From positions 75,584-113,437 of the forward strand of contig JAFDVV010000019.1 in NCBI GenBank assembly GCA_018268775.1: a DNA stretch of 37,854 bases, in the 5' to 3' direction. Below are positions 1 to 10,164 of this stretch, one piece after another. This DNA is from Acidobacteriota bacterium (GTDB lineage Bacteria; Acidobacteriota; Terriglobia; Terriglobales; Acidobacteriaceae). The number at the start of each line of letters is the position of its first letter. The first letter of the stretch is position 1. The notes below the pieces were generated by a model, which ran no database searches, had not been told where the DNA came from, and saw nothing but the letters and a program-made list of their open reading frames with translations. The translations under genes and the position numbers were made by a program.

Positions 1-536
1 AGGGGATTGAGGCCGTTTCCATCCTGCGCGAGGGGGCCGGGTTGAATGGCGAACGGTGGGGCCGCGAAGTTCAGCAGCAGGAGAAAGAATATCTGTATGC
101 CGGCGAGAATCGTCGAGGCGAAAGCCGACAGCCGAACGTCGACCTTGTGGCGCATCCTCAGCACGAACCCATAGCCGCTAAGGAGCCATGCCCACAGCAG
201 CAGCGAGCCTTCCTGGCCGCTCCACAACGCCGAGAATTTGTAGGCTGGATTGAGGTCGCGATTGGTGTGCTGAAGGATGTAGGAGACGGAAAAATCGTTC
301 GTAAAGGCGGCCCATACCAGAGCGAAAGCGGCGCAGGTCAGGGCAACGAAGCTGGCGATTCCGGCCCTCCGCGCTGTCTCCCCGACTCGACCCGCGCCGT
401 CGCCTCCGGCGGTCATGCCGCTTGCCGTGCGCGATTTCCAGAGCGCAAGTGCTCCAAAAACAAGGGTGTACGCGCTCAGAGCCAGCGCCAGCAGCAGCGC
501 AAAGCTCCCGAACTCGGGCATGGGGTGGGTTCGCAT
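1..536 (-). CDS. ccmF: CcmF/CcsA-type cytochrome c assembly protein, N-terminal part (cut by window edge)
   Basis: Reading the minus strand from an ATG at 536 gives an open frame to the window edge (about 178 residues). It is a polytopic membrane protein: an N-terminal helix (PEFGSFALLLALALSAYTLV), a second around FVALTCAAFALVWAAF, then SALWSGQEGSLLLWAWLLSG and a further helix ending in a hydrophobic FFLLLLNF. The Trp-Ser-Gly-Gln-Glu-Gly-Ser-Leu-Leu-Leu-Trp segment and the later DGNGLNP resemble the heme-lyase family CcmF (WGAxEGSLLLW and DGxGLNP). CcmF works in the cytoplasmic membrane, ligating heme to apocytochrome c in the periplasm. The start at 536 is preceded by GAGAGGAA; an in-frame ATG at 521 is the alternative. 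The heme-binding WWD region would lie outside the window. NrfE/CcsA relatives cannot be excluded. Confidence 0.85.
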   Translation of the reverse strand, partial: MRTHPMPEFGSFALLLALALSAYTLVFGALALWKSRTASGMTAGGDGAGRVGETARRAGIASFVALTCAAFALVWAAFTNDFSVSYILQHTNRDLNPAYKFSALWSGQEGSLLLWAWLLSGYGFVLRMRHKVDVRLSAFASTILAGIQIFFLLLLNFAAPPFAIQPGPLAQDGNGLNP

Positions 537-604
537 GGGTTCCTCTCTGCAATTCTCTCAATTACAGAGGGAAAACGGCAAAGGACGCACGCAAATAACG
601 CCGT

Positions 605-1027
605 TTATCGCGCAGGAGGGTGGGAGGAAGCGGTGTGTATTCCTTCGACCGGTGATGCGTCGCAGACAAGCTCATGAACGCACTCAAGAAGGCGCTCGGG
701 GGGGAGCGGTTTCACGCGGAACTCAACGTTCAAACCCGTGTATTCGTCGACAGCCTCTTCCATCCCGCTGATGACGAGGATGGGAAGGAGTGGGTGGAAT
801 TGCCGGATATGCTGAACGAACTCCTTGCCGCTCATGCCAGGCATGATGTGGTCGGTGACGACCAGTTGAACCTCGGCAGGAAAATCGCCGTTGCGTAGCT
901 GTTCAAGCGCCCGCATCGGATTCAGGGCCGTAATGACGAAGTAACCGGAACGGCGCAGGATTGCCTGCCGGATCGCGGCCTGGACTGCGTTATCGTCCAC
1001 CAACAGGATCGTCATGGGTAGGGGCAT
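605..1027 (-). CDS. Stand-alone response-regulator receiver protein
   Basis: About 140 residues forming one CheY-like receiver domain and a short disordered tail (ending SSHPPAR). Visible landmarks are the acidic pair in ILLVDDN, the phospho-acceptor Asp in VVTDHIMPGMSG, the conserved Ser in VISG and the Lys in RVKPLPPERLL. There is no DNA-binding or enzymatic output domain, so it probably acts by protein-protein contact or as a phosphate relay. The ATG at 1027 has GGAG seven bases upstream in the mRNA; reading further upstream to 1159 adds sequence that does not look like a receiver, so I prefer 1027. It lies 68 bp upstream of the ccmF-like gene on the same strand, with no evident functional link. 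The partner kinase is not in the window. Confidence 0.85.
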   Translation of the reverse strand: MPLPMTILLVDDNAVQAAIRQAILRRSGYFVITALNPMRALEQLRNGDFPAEVQLVVTDHIMPGMSGKEFVQHIRQFHPLLPILVISGMEEAVDEYTGLNVEFRVKPLPPERLLECVHELVCDASPVEGIHTASSHPPAR

Positions 1028-1468
1028 TAACTGCTCCAGCGGAGAGGCTGCCAACTTTGCGTTCCTCCTGCACTCTTTCCAGATAAGTTTGCCGAGTGAG
1101 TCGGAGAAAAGCCGATTCGCAAAATAGGTCCCCGGGCAAGCAGATTCAAATTCGTTCACTCAGATCGTGATACCGGATTTGAACGAATGACGATGCCGAT
1201 TGAAATCAATCGCAAATACAGGACACTCGAATCGCATTTTGTCGAATGCTCCTATATTTAGTCCATCTGATGCTATTTGTTGAACCGGAAGTTTTCTCCC
1301 CACAGCAGTAGAAATGGGAATTTTTTATCCAGCCATCCCACTTTCGCGGTGGTTTGGCCAGGGAGACAGTGATATCTGTGTATAGGTCAAATGCGCTAGA
1401 CGAAGGCAAGCAAACGATTTACAGTTGGCCCAAGCAAGCTCACTCAAATGGCACTCTGAAGGGGAATC
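1028..1468. other. Divergent intergenic region (441 bp)
   Basis: This spacer separates the minus-strand receiver gene from the plus-strand symporter and must hold both promoters. I see no convincing coding frame; the short minus-strand frame inside it has no recognisable content. Its one clear structure is the dyad at 1150-1188. A/T-rich stretches around 1235-1330 could hold promoters, but I could not find a well-spaced -35/-10 pair. Confidence 0.5.
1150..1188. repeat. Inverted repeat ATTCGTTCA / TGAACGAAT, possible operator
   Basis: Two perfect 9-bp arms (1150-1158 and 1180-1188) are separated by 21 bases, so the half-site centres are 30 bp apart, close to three helical turns. It sits in the upstream region of the receiver gene and of the divergent symporter. 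No T-run follows, so it is not an intrinsic terminator. A related TGAACGA/TCGTTCA pair occurs upstream of eno. That it is an operator is inference. Confidence 0.4.
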
Positions 1469-3262
1469 GTGAATCTTTCCGCCGTCGACTGGCTGATCAT
1501 GCTGGTCTATTTCACCTTCGTTCTGGGCATCGGCTTTGCCCTGAAGCGTTACATGCGCACCTCGAACGACTTTTTTCTTGCGGGCCGCTCCATTCCGGCG
1601 TGGGTCTGCGGACTGGCTTTTATCTCGGCAAATCTCGGTGCCCAGGAAGTGATTGGCATGGGAGCATCTGGTGCCAAGTATGGGATCAATACCAGTCACT
1701 TCTACTGGATCGGCGCGGTTCCGGCCATGGTGTTTGTCGGCATCTTTATGATGCCGTTTTACTACGGGTCCAAGGCGCGTTCTGTCCCGGAGTATCTGCG
1801 GATGCGCTTCGATGAGAAGACGCGTGCCGTCAATGCGTTTTCGTTCGCTATCATGACCGTGCTCTCGTCGGGCATCTCGATGTACGCGATGGCGCTGCTC
1901 ATTCAGACGCTTGGCCTGTTTCACGGCATCATTCCGGACCACTACATCTTCCATGTCTCCATCATCCTGTCCGCGGTCATCGTCCTGGGCTATATCTTCC
2001 TCGGCGGATTGACCAGCGCTATCTATAACGAGGTTCTGCAGTTCTTTCTAATCGTTGCCGGGTTCGCTCCGCTTGTCTGGATAGGGTTGAAGAATGTTGG
2101 CGGCTGGCAGGGAATCAAGCAGACGCTGCCCGCGACCATGACGCACTCGTGGCGCGGCATGGCGCATGCCAGCACCAACACGCTCGGCGTCGAATGGGTT
2201 GGGCTGGCCATGGGACTGGGCTTCGTTCTTTCGTTCGGGTATTGGTGCACCGATTTTCTGGTGGTTCAGCGCGCTATGGCGGCCGACTCAGAGGAATCCG
2301 CCCGGCGCGTCCCCCTGATCGCGGCGATTCCGAAGATGTTCTTCCCGTTTCTGGTGATTCTCCCGGGTCTTATTGCCGTGAGCATCACCTCGCATGCAAC
2401 TCCTGCCGCGTCTACGGTGACTGCAGGCCCGGCAGCCTCGGCGCCACTGGTCGATCAACATCCGCACGGCATCATCCCGCAGAAGACGAACCCTCTGAAT
2501 GGTCAGCCCATCGTCGATAGCAAGGGAGAGCCGGTTTATAACTACGACCTCGCCATTCCCGTCATGCTGCTCCACTTCTTTCCTACGGGCATTCTAGGGT
2601 TGGGACTCACCGCATTGCTGGCCAGCTTTATGTCTGGTATGGCAGGCAATGTGACAGCCTTCAATACGGTTTGGACCTACGACATCTACCAGGCGTATAT
2701 CAACAAGCGGGCAACGGATGCGCACTATCTCTGGATGGGGCGAATGGCGACGATCGGCGGTATTTTGCTGTCGATCGCGGCGGCCTACGCCGCCACCAGC
2801 TTCAACAACATCATGGATGCGTTGCAACTGGTCTTTTCCTTTGTCAACGCACCTCTGTTTGCCACGTTTCTACTTGGCATGTTCTGGAAGCGGACCACTG
2901 GCCACGGCGCGTTTACGGGACTGGTCTCAGGCACGGTTGCTGCCCTGCTGCATCATGGCCTCACGATCCCGGTGGATGCAATGCCCGGAATTCACGGCGG
3001 TTGGATAGGGATTGTCCATCGCTATCCGAGTGACATGGCGCAGAACTTCTGGACGGCCATCTTTGCGTTTTCGGTCAATCTGGTCGTCACGGTCGTCGTC
3101 AGTCTGATGACAAGGCCTCGTGCAGAATCGGAGTTGGTCGGCCTGGTCTACTCACTGACTCCGAAACCGGTTGAGCATCACTTGCGGTGGTATCAGAAAC
3201 CTTCGTCCCTCGCGTGGGGTGTTCTGGGCTTGTTGGTGGTCCTCAATCTGGTCTTCGCCTGA
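1469..3262 (+). CDS. Sodium:solute symporter (SSS family)
   Basis: A 597-residue polytopic membrane protein of the SSS/SGLT family, which couples Na+ entry to uptake of sugars, amino acids or similar solutes. About 13 hydrophobic segments are visible, starting with WLIMLVYFTFVLGIGFAL near residue 8. Family-like segments are DFFLAGRSIPAWVCGLAFISA near residue 35, then GASGAKYG, then RSVPEYLRMRFD and LLASFMSGMAGNVTAFNT. The first of these carries the usual pattern of polar residues after TM1. The loop at about residues 309-362 is long, hydrophilic and Pro/Ala-rich, an insertion seen in SGLT-like members. Length fits the larger, sugar/inositol-like branch, but the substrate cannot be read from sequence. 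The start is GTG at 1469, with AAGGGG just upstream. It is followed 63 bp later by a glycosyltransferase gene. Confidence 0.85.
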   Translation: MNLSAVDWLIMLVYFTFVLGIGFALKRYMRTSNDFFLAGRSIPAWVCGLAFISANLGAQEVIGMGASGAKYGINTSHFYWIGAVPAMVFVGIFMMPFYYGSKARSVPEYLRMRFDEKTRAVNAFSFAIMTVLSSGISMYAMALLIQTLGLFHGIIPDHYIFHVSIILSAVIVLGYIFLGGLTSAIYNEVLQFFLIVAGFAPLVWIGLKNVGGWQGIKQTLPATMTHSWRGMAHASTNTLGVEWVGLAMGLGFVLSFGYWCTDFLVVQRAMAADSEESARRVPLIAAIPKMFFPFLVILPGLIAVSITSHATPAASTVTAGPAASAPLVDQHPHGIIPQKTNPLNGQPIVDSKGEPVYNYDLAIPVMLLHFFPTGILGLGLTALLASFMSGMAGNVTAFNTVWTYDIYQAYINKRATDAHYLWMGRMATIGGILLSIAAAYAATSFNNIMDALQLVFSFVNAPLFATFLLGMFWKRTTGHGAFTGLVSGTVAALLHHGLTIPVDAMPGIHGGWIGIVHRYPSDMAQNFWTAIFAFSVNLVVTVVVSLMTRPRAESELVGLVYSLTPKPVEHHLRWYQKPSSLAWGVLGLLVVLNLVFA

Positions 3263-3325
3263 TTTAAAGTCGCCATGTACTGTAACTGATCGTGGCCTGA
3301 ATTCTTCGAGAGTTGAGACTTCAAA

Positions 3326-4540
3326 ATGCATCAGCCATATGGTCCCGGGTTGGAGATCGTCCCCGACGAACTGGGGGCCAAACTCGCATGGGCGATGAAG
3401 AAGGTCATCAGGAAGGCCGACAAGACCCTTCTGAAGCCTCTCGACCGGATGGGCCTCGAAAAACTCCGTGTCACTCGCTTGATCGAGGCAAAGGACCGCG
3501 TCGGAAAAGAGGTCAACGACCTTCGAATTATCCATGAGGCGCAACGAGTCAACATCGCGCGTCCGGGGGACGAAGCATTTCTGGACTTTGCCAAGAACTA
3601 CAGCTCTGGCGAGATCAACTTGCCTGAGGTGTTTGTGTGCGAGGTCTCCTCGGCCCGTTACTACCCGCACCTTGGCTTGGTAGCGAACAGAGACTTCGAG
3701 GTCTTCCGCGATTCCGTCCTGCTGCCTCACCGTTTTCAGCTAAGCCCCGCCTATCGCAGCTTTCGCCCGCGACAGATCACGCATCGCGCCGGAACATATT
3801 CAACGATTCAGAGAATTGATTCCTACAGCTTCTGGCACTGGTTCGCCGATTGTCTTCCTCAGTTGCTGACGCTTGAAAAATATATGGAGGGAAGGCCGCT
3901 CACTCTGTTTGTGACGGACGATCTGGGGCGATTCCAGCGCGAATCACTGGCCCTGATGCTTCCCGCTAACATGACGATTGAAGCGGTCCCTGGAAAGAAA
4001 TGGATCGACACCGACCATTTCATCCTGCCTTCGTATCTGTCTGGCAGATGCAACGGATATTTACCCGACGGCTATTACGACGAGATACGGCGTCGTATCG
4101 TGCGAGGATTCGGCCTGCCGGAGAACGCGCCTAAAGACCGCCGTATCTACCTCTCCCGGGCGGGGGCCAAACGGCGCAGGATTGAGAATGAGAGTGCCCT
4201 GATGGAGATGCTCGCTGAATACGGCTTTGTGGCCGTCAGGCCGGAGACGATGAGTCTGCGCGATCAGGTAGAGATGTTTCAACGGGCGGAGGTGATCGTT
4301 GGCCCCCATGGAAGCGGCCTGGGAGGCATCGTATTTTCGCCGGGAGCGAAGCTGCTGGTCTTTTATTCCGAGCCGCGGCCAAGCGAATACTTCTACACCA
4401 TGGCCCGGTGCGTTGGGGTTGAACACTATGGCGTAATACATCCGTTCAGCTACGATGAGGACTGCGCGGATGACTTTCCCGTTGACCTCGAACGAATCGA
4501 AGCTACGCTGTCAGGACCCATGGGTTTGAGCAAAAGATAA
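3326..4540 (+). CDS. GT61-like glycosyltransferase (DUF563)
   Basis: 404 residues, soluble, with no signal peptide or membrane helix. The C-terminal half matches the glycosyltransferase 61 family: SFWHWFADCLPQLLTL near residue 169, a central DRRIYLSRAGAKRRRIENE segment, then EMFQRAEVIVGPHGSGLGG and FSPGAKLLVFY near residues 317-345. The GPHGSGL stretch is the family's most recognisable nucleotide-sugar pocket motif. Family members transfer pentose or hexose residues, in bacteria usually for surface polysaccharides. The N-terminal 100 residues, rich in Lys and Arg, are not recognisable. The ATG at 3326 has only a weak GAGA-type ribosome site. No polysaccharide cluster surrounds it, so acceptor and sugar are unknown. 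Confidence 0.8.
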   Translation: MHQPYGPGLEIVPDELGAKLAWAMKKVIRKADKTLLKPLDRMGLEKLRVTRLIEAKDRVGKEVNDLRIIHEAQRVNIARPGDEAFLDFAKNYSSGEINLPEVFVCEVSSARYYPHLGLVANRDFEVFRDSVLLPHRFQLSPAYRSFRPRQITHRAGTYSTIQRIDSYSFWHWFADCLPQLLTLEKYMEGRPLTLFVTDDLGRFQRESLALMLPANMTIEAVPGKKWIDTDHFILPSYLSGRCNGYLPDGYYDEIRRRIVRGFGLPENAPKDRRIYLSRAGAKRRRIENESALMEMLAEYGFVAVRPETMSLRDQVEMFQRAEVIVGPHGSGLGGIVFSPGAKLLVFYSEPRPSEYFYTMARCVGVEHYGVIHPFSYDEDCADDFPVDLERIEATLSGPMGLSKR

Positions 4541-4585
4541 GATTGGATCGTTACTTCGAAGTACTGCAACTGGACAAGGAGAACC

Positions 4586-4837
4586 ATGGGGCTCGATATC
4601 CGTGTTCCGCTGGGATTGATATTCCTGATCGTCGGCGGGCTTATGAGTGTTTATGGAGTCATCACGAGGCACTCGGCCATCTATGAGCGCTCGCTTGGGG
4701 TGAACCTGAATCTCGGCTGGGGCCTGATCATGCTTTTGTTCGGCGTCATCATGTTCGTTGTTGGCCGCCGTCAGAAGTGGCAGGACGATCCGGTCAATCC
4801 GCGCCCATGGGAGCGAGAGGGTACGAAGCACCACTAG
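4586..4837 (+). CDS. Small two-helix membrane protein, function unknown
   Basis: 83 residues. A first hydrophobic helix (PLGLIFLIVGGLMSVYGVIT) is followed by a short extramembrane loop containing ERSLGVNLNLGWG, a second helix (LIMLLFGVIMFVVG) and a basic/acidic hydrophilic tail. AAGGAGAACC directly before the ATG is a near-ideal ribosome site, supporting a real gene. It begins 45 bp after the glycosyltransferase, so co-transcription is likely. I do not recognise a named family. Confidence 0.75.
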   Translation: MGLDIRVPLGLIFLIVGGLMSVYGVITRHSAIYERSLGVNLNLGWGLIMLLFGVIMFVVGRRQKWQDDPVNPRPWEREGTKHH

Positions 4838-4916
4838 GTTCGTTTTTGAAACTGGAATAGGCACCAATTAGCACAGCGGCAATCTTCCACATGCAACTCC
4901 TTGCGATAATGGAGCC

Positions 4917-7415
4917 ATGAAGCGCCGTGTCATCGAGCAATATGAGCTCGTTCGCAAGATAGGTGCCGGCGGCTCCGGCGTAGTTTATCTTGCGAACGAC
5001 ACGCTTCTTCAGCGCCCGGTTGTGTTGAAGCTGCTGAAGCGTGGCAACCTCACCATTGAGCAGATGCGCGCGACGCAGCTTCGTGAGGCCCGTCTGGCTT
5101 CGGCGATCGACCATCCCAATGTCTGCGCGATCTATGAAGTGGGCGAAGCTCCTGCGGAGTCCGGCGATGGAGCTGAAGCGTACATCGTCATGCAGTATGT
5201 GCCGGGTAAGTCGCTCGACAAGATCATTGCCGAAGGGCCGTCCAGTCTGGAACTCGTACTATCTGCGGGAATCCAGATCGCTGACGGTCTCTCCGCTGCG
5301 CATTCGCTGGGCATCTTTCACCGCGACCTCAAGCCAGCGAATGTCATGCTGACTGATGGTGGCTTGATCAAGATTCTCGACTTTGGGTTGGCTCGCCGAT
5401 TGGCCCTCGACAAGACCGACTTCGATCCCTCCGGCCCCGCCGACAAACGCAACCTTCCGCCAATCGGTGCTACCTATACTGCGCGTGGCGGCACTATCGC
5501 GTATATGGCCCCGGAGCAGTTCGTTACCGGCCAGTCGAGCGTTCAGTCTGACATTTTCGCGTTGGGCCTGGTCCTTTTCGAGCTTGCAACCGGAAGACAT
5601 CCTTTCCATCGCCCCGACGCGCCCGACTTTCAGTCCATCCGCGCCATCCAGTTTGCAGACCCTCCGTCTGTCCGCGAGATTGCGCCGCAGCTTCCTGTCG
5701 AGCTTGAGAGCGTGATTCTGCGCTGCCTGGAGAAGCAGCCAGCCGCGCGCTTTGCCGCTGCTGCGGACATTCGCGAGTCGCTGAAGACCATTATGCGCTC
5801 CATGCAGCTTGATGCCGCAGCATTGATGACCAGCGGAGAGTCGCTGTCGTTGCTGCCATCGCAGGGAAGACTGGCACTGGATACGCCGGAGGAGGAGAAG
5901 CGCACGACCGGCATACTCTCAATGCTCGCCGAGCGCTTCCGCGAGTCCGGCTCCTCCTCAGCAGGCAAGCAGACCAACAGCATTGTGGTATTGCCGTTCA
6001 TCAACTATGGTCCGGCCGATGTTGCGCCGCTATATGGTTATGCCCTGGCCGATGCCATCGCCGCCCGCCTGGCACGTATGCCGTCGTTGGTCGTTCGTCC
6101 GTCCAGCGCGCTGATGACGCTTTCGACGCAGCAGCTTGACCCTCTGAGCGTGGGCAAGAAGCTGCTTGCGGATTTTGTTCTGACGGGAAATTTTCTTCGT
6201 TCGGAGAAAGGCTTCGACCTCAACTGGCAGTTGCTCGATGTCCCCGGGCAGAGCGTTCGTGCCGGAGGATCGATCAATGTGGCCTCATTCGATCTGGTCA
6301 GTGTGCAGGCCGAGATCTGCAATGAGGTCTTCAGTACGTTGCAAGGCGTTGGACGACTTGGCAGTCTTCCCGAAAACAATCGCTCGACATCATTGACCGG
6401 CGATCTCTCGGAGGAGTATCTGCAGGCGCGGGCGCTTCTTTCGTCGTTTATGACGCGCACCGGCAGCCGCGACGACCTTGAGCATGCCCGGCAGATATTC
6501 GAATCTGTCGTGAAAAGAAACGAGAACTTCGCACCCGGCTGGTCGGGTCTCGGAATCACCCATCTCCAGTATGCGCGCCACGGCCTGGGCGGACAGATGC
6601 ATGTGCTGGAGGCTCGCCGCGCATTTGATCGCGCGCTGGAGCTTGACCCGGGCTCAGTCGAGGCAAACCTCTATCGCGTCTACATGTTGCTCTCGCGCGG
6701 CGAAAAGGAATCGGCTCGCCACGGCATCGAACACTTGTTGCAGACGGCCGGTAACGACTGGAACGTCCGCATGGTTGCAGGTCTGACGCTGCGTATCGAC
6801 GGCATGTACGAGGAGGCGCTCGATCAGTTTAATACTTCGCTGCGTATGAATCCGTCCAACGCCGCGATTATCTACAACCACCGCGCGCGCGTTTATCAGT
6901 ATCAGAACCAGTTGGAGCTCGCAGCCGATGAGATCGAAAAAGGGCTCACACTTGAGCCGCGCCAGCCTTTGTTGCGTATCTCGCTTGGCTACCAGCAGAT
7001 GCGTACGGGCAACCTCGCGGCCGCAACTGAGACGCTGGAGAATGTCATACGCGACGAAAAATCACTTCGTATCGTCTTTCCCACAATCGCGCTCTGCTAC
7101 GTGCAGCTTGGCGACAGACAGAAGGCCGCAACTTTCATCATCGACGAGACGCTTGCCGCCGCCGAGGCCGATAGCGAGATGGCCTACCGGCTTGCGACCT
7201 ACTTCGCTGTCGATGGGGACGAGAGCGAAGCGCTGCACTGGCTGCGTCGGTCAATCTATCTCGGTAACGAGAACTATCCATGGTTCTCAAAGAATCCGGC
7301 GTGGAAGCGGCTCTCCGGCCACGCCGACTTCGAGCGGATACTTGAAGACCTGAAGAAGAGCTATCGCCGTAATCAGAAGAACTGGAGACGCCTGCTCGCG
7401 CAGGTTCGGAACTAG
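4917..7415 (+). CDS. Serine/threonine protein kinase with TolB/FlgO-like and TPR domains
   Basis: 832 residues. The N-terminal Hanks-type kinase is complete: Gly-rich loop GAGGSGVV (16-23), ATP-binding Lys38, Glu57 in the REARLASAIDHPN helix, HRDLKPAN (135-142), DFG (155-157) and GTIAYMAPEQF in the activation segment. From about residue 354 a segment beginning SIVVLPFINYG resembles the TolB N-terminal/FlgO-like fold often found between kinase or cyclase domains and TPRs. The remainder (about 480-820) is TPR-like helical repeats, for example AFDRALELDPGSVEANLYR and QFNTSLRMNPSNAAIIYNHRA. I see no transmembrane helix, unlike many PknB-type kinases, so it is probably cytosolic and scaffolded by its TPRs. 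ATG 4917 follows GGAGCC. A strong terminator follows the stop. The substrate is unknown. Confidence 0.92.
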   Translation: MKRRVIEQYELVRKIGAGGSGVVYLANDTLLQRPVVLKLLKRGNLTIEQMRATQLREARLASAIDHPNVCAIYEVGEAPAESGDGAEAYIVMQYVPGKSLDKIIAEGPSSLELVLSAGIQIADGLSAAHSLGIFHRDLKPANVMLTDGGLIKILDFGLARRLALDKTDFDPSGPADKRNLPPIGATYTARGGTIAYMAPEQFVTGQSSVQSDIFALGLVLFELATGRHPFHRPDAPDFQSIRAIQFADPPSVREIAPQLPVELESVILRCLEKQPAARFAAAADIRESLKTIMRSMQLDAAALMTSGESLSLLPSQGRLALDTPEEEKRTTGILSMLAERFRESGSSSAGKQTNSIVVLPFINYGPADVAPLYGYALADAIAARLARMPSLVVRPSSALMTLSTQQLDPLSVGKKLLADFVLTGNFLRSEKGFDLNWQLLDVPGQSVRAGGSINVASFDLVSVQAEICNEVFSTLQGVGRLGSLPENNRSTSLTGDLSEEYLQARALLSSFMTRTGSRDDLEHARQIFESVVKRNENFAPGWSGLGITHLQYARHGLGGQMHVLEARRAFDRALELDPGSVEANLYRVYMLLSRGEKESARHGIEHLLQTAGNDWNVRMVAGLTLRIDGMYEEALDQFNTSLRMNPSNAAIIYNHRARVYQYQNQLELAADEIEKGLTLEPRQPLLRISLGYQQMRTGNLAAATETLENVIRDEKSLRIVFPTIALCYVQLGDRQKAATFIIDETLAAAEADSEMAYRLATYFAVDGDESEALHWLRRSIYLGNENYPWFSKNPAWKRLSGHADFERILEDLKKSYRRNQKNWRRLLAQVRN

Positions 7416-7434
7416 AAACAGTCGAATTCGCAAT

Positions 7435-7463
7435 AAAAAGACGGGCTGCATGCCCGTCTTTTT
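7435..7463. terminator. Bidirectional intrinsic terminator
   Basis: AAAAAGACGGGC (7435-7446), loop TGCAT, then GCCCGTCTTTTT (7452-7463): a perfect 12-bp stem whose ends supply a T-run on either strand. It lies between the convergent kinase gene (stop 7415) and the secreted-protein gene (stop 7480), and can end both transcripts. Confidence 0.9.
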
Positions 7464-7479
7464 GCTGCCGCAAGCAGCG

Positions 7480-8391
7480 CTATTCGGTTACGCCACTTCT
7501 CGAAGGGGAGCCAGCACCGGCGTCTCTTCGATCGATCGAGGCTGAATGAATTGGCTTGAGGATGAGCGGGGTGGTCAGGCTGAAGACGAGCCGCGAGTCC
7601 TTGACCAGAGTGGCCTGACGCTCCTGCTTGAGCCACATCACCGTTGTGGCTCCCGCGCCAATGCCAGCGCCGACAACGGCCCCAACGCCGCCGCCGAGCA
7701 TCGCGCCTGCCACAGCGCCGCTTCCCGTTGTCAAGGCGGCGACGGCGAGCGTCTCCCTGGCGCGGTCACGGCGCTTCAGAGTGCCTTCGCGGTCTACGTT
7801 GAAGCTGCTGAGCGTAGTGTCAATCAGTTGAGCGTGGATGGTGTAGACCGTGCCGTCGGGAAGGGTAACGGTGCGTGGCTCAAGGTGCAGCGAAGCCGCG
7901 CCGGAGATGCGCCTGCCGCTGTGCACCTCTGTCACCTGGCCCTCCAGCACGGAGCCAATCGGAATGATGACTTGGCCGTTGTTCATGACAGGCTCCATGA
8001 TCTCTCCAGTAAACCTGGCACCCGGTTCCGTTGTCGAAGTGGAGATTTGCTCGCGCATGCGGACGCGGAGCAGGGTCCCTTCGTTGATCTCGCCAATTGT
8101 CTCGGGGACGCTGGTCACAATCTGTGAGTCCACATCCGCGGGAACAGCCTGAGGTGCGGAGACAGCGACAGCGCCGGGCCCTTTATAGGGGACGTAGGCA
8201 CCGTAGACATCTTCCGTAGCAGCCTTTGCGGCTGAGGGCTTGGCCGGGGATGCAGCGGGAGCGGCAGAGCTGGCGTCCGCGCTGGTCGCATCGATCGTGA
8301 CCGGATCGGGATTGGAGACGCCTGTGGTCTGCGCGGCCAGCGGCAGGGCGGCAAATGCAAACAGCGCGGCAGTCGTCATGCGTGTCTTCAT
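7480..8391 (-). CDS. Secreted/periplasmic protein with C-terminal glycine zipper, function unknown
   Basis: 303 residues. It starts with a signal peptide (basic MKTRMTT, hydrophobic AALFAFAALPLAAQ), followed by an Ala/Pro/Ser-rich low-complexity linker to about residue 65. The central part (about 95-205) is a predicted beta-rich domain with EGTLLRVRMREQISTSTT and GQVIIPIGSVLEGQV. This is faintly like the VirB10/TrbI barrel rule of placing a solute-proof 'IPxGS' turn, but too weak to assign. Residues about 220-250 are a Gly/Ala-rich helix (GAVAGAMLGGGVGAVVGAGI) of glycine-zipper type, suggesting membrane association. GGAGG nine bases before ATG 8391 supports the start. I do not recognise a named family. 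Confidence 0.75.
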   Translation of the reverse strand: MKTRMTTAALFAFAALPLAAQTTGVSNPDPVTIDATSADASSAAPAASPAKPSAAKAATEDVYGAYVPYKGPGAVAVSAPQAVPADVDSQIVTSVPETIGEINEGTLLRVRMREQISTSTTEPGARFTGEIMEPVMNNGQVIIPIGSVLEGQVTEVHSGRRISGAASLHLEPRTVTLPDGTVYTIHAQLIDTTLSSFNVDREGTLKRRDRARETLAVAALTTGSGAVAGAMLGGGVGAVVGAGIGAGATTVMWLKQERQATLVKDSRLVFSLTTPLILKPIHSASIDRRDAGAGSPSRSGVTE

Positions 8392-10040
<1,649 letters not shown>

Positions 10041-10059
10041 CCGCGAGTATTTTGCTGGT

Positions 10060-10094
10060 AACTGGCCTCGCTTCGGCGAGGCCAGTTGCTTCTT
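10060..10094 (+). terminator. Intrinsic terminator after eno
   Basis: AACTGGCCTCGC, a UUCG-type tetraloop, and GCGAGGCCAGTT form a perfect 12-bp stem (10060-10087), followed by GCTTCTT. It separates eno from the zwf transcription unit. Confidence 0.9.
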
Positions 10095-10112
10095 GAGGCC
10101 ACGGTACACATG

Positions 10113-10141
10113 TTCACATAACGAGCGGATCGACATAGACT
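10113..10141 (+). promoter_or_regulatory. Candidate sigma-70 promoter for zwf-sirtuin-gpmI
   Basis: TTCACA (10113-10118), a 17-bp spacer and TAGACT (10136-10141) lie just after the eno terminator. The predicted start would give a leader of about 17 nt carrying AGGAGG before the zwf GTG. An alternative pairing, TTGAGG with CATAAC, overlaps it. Confidence 0.45.
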
Positions 10142-10164
10142 GGAGCGGCAGTTCAGGAGGCTTC

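Noticed and set aside
42..677. 211-codon plus-strand frame at the left edge
   Set aside because: It lies opposite the CcmF-like membrane protein and has low-complexity Gln/Arg/Gly content with no ribosome site.
1206..1409. 67-codon minus-strand frame in the intergenic region before the symporter
   Set aside because: No ribosome site, no recognisable content, and it overlaps the probable promoter region.
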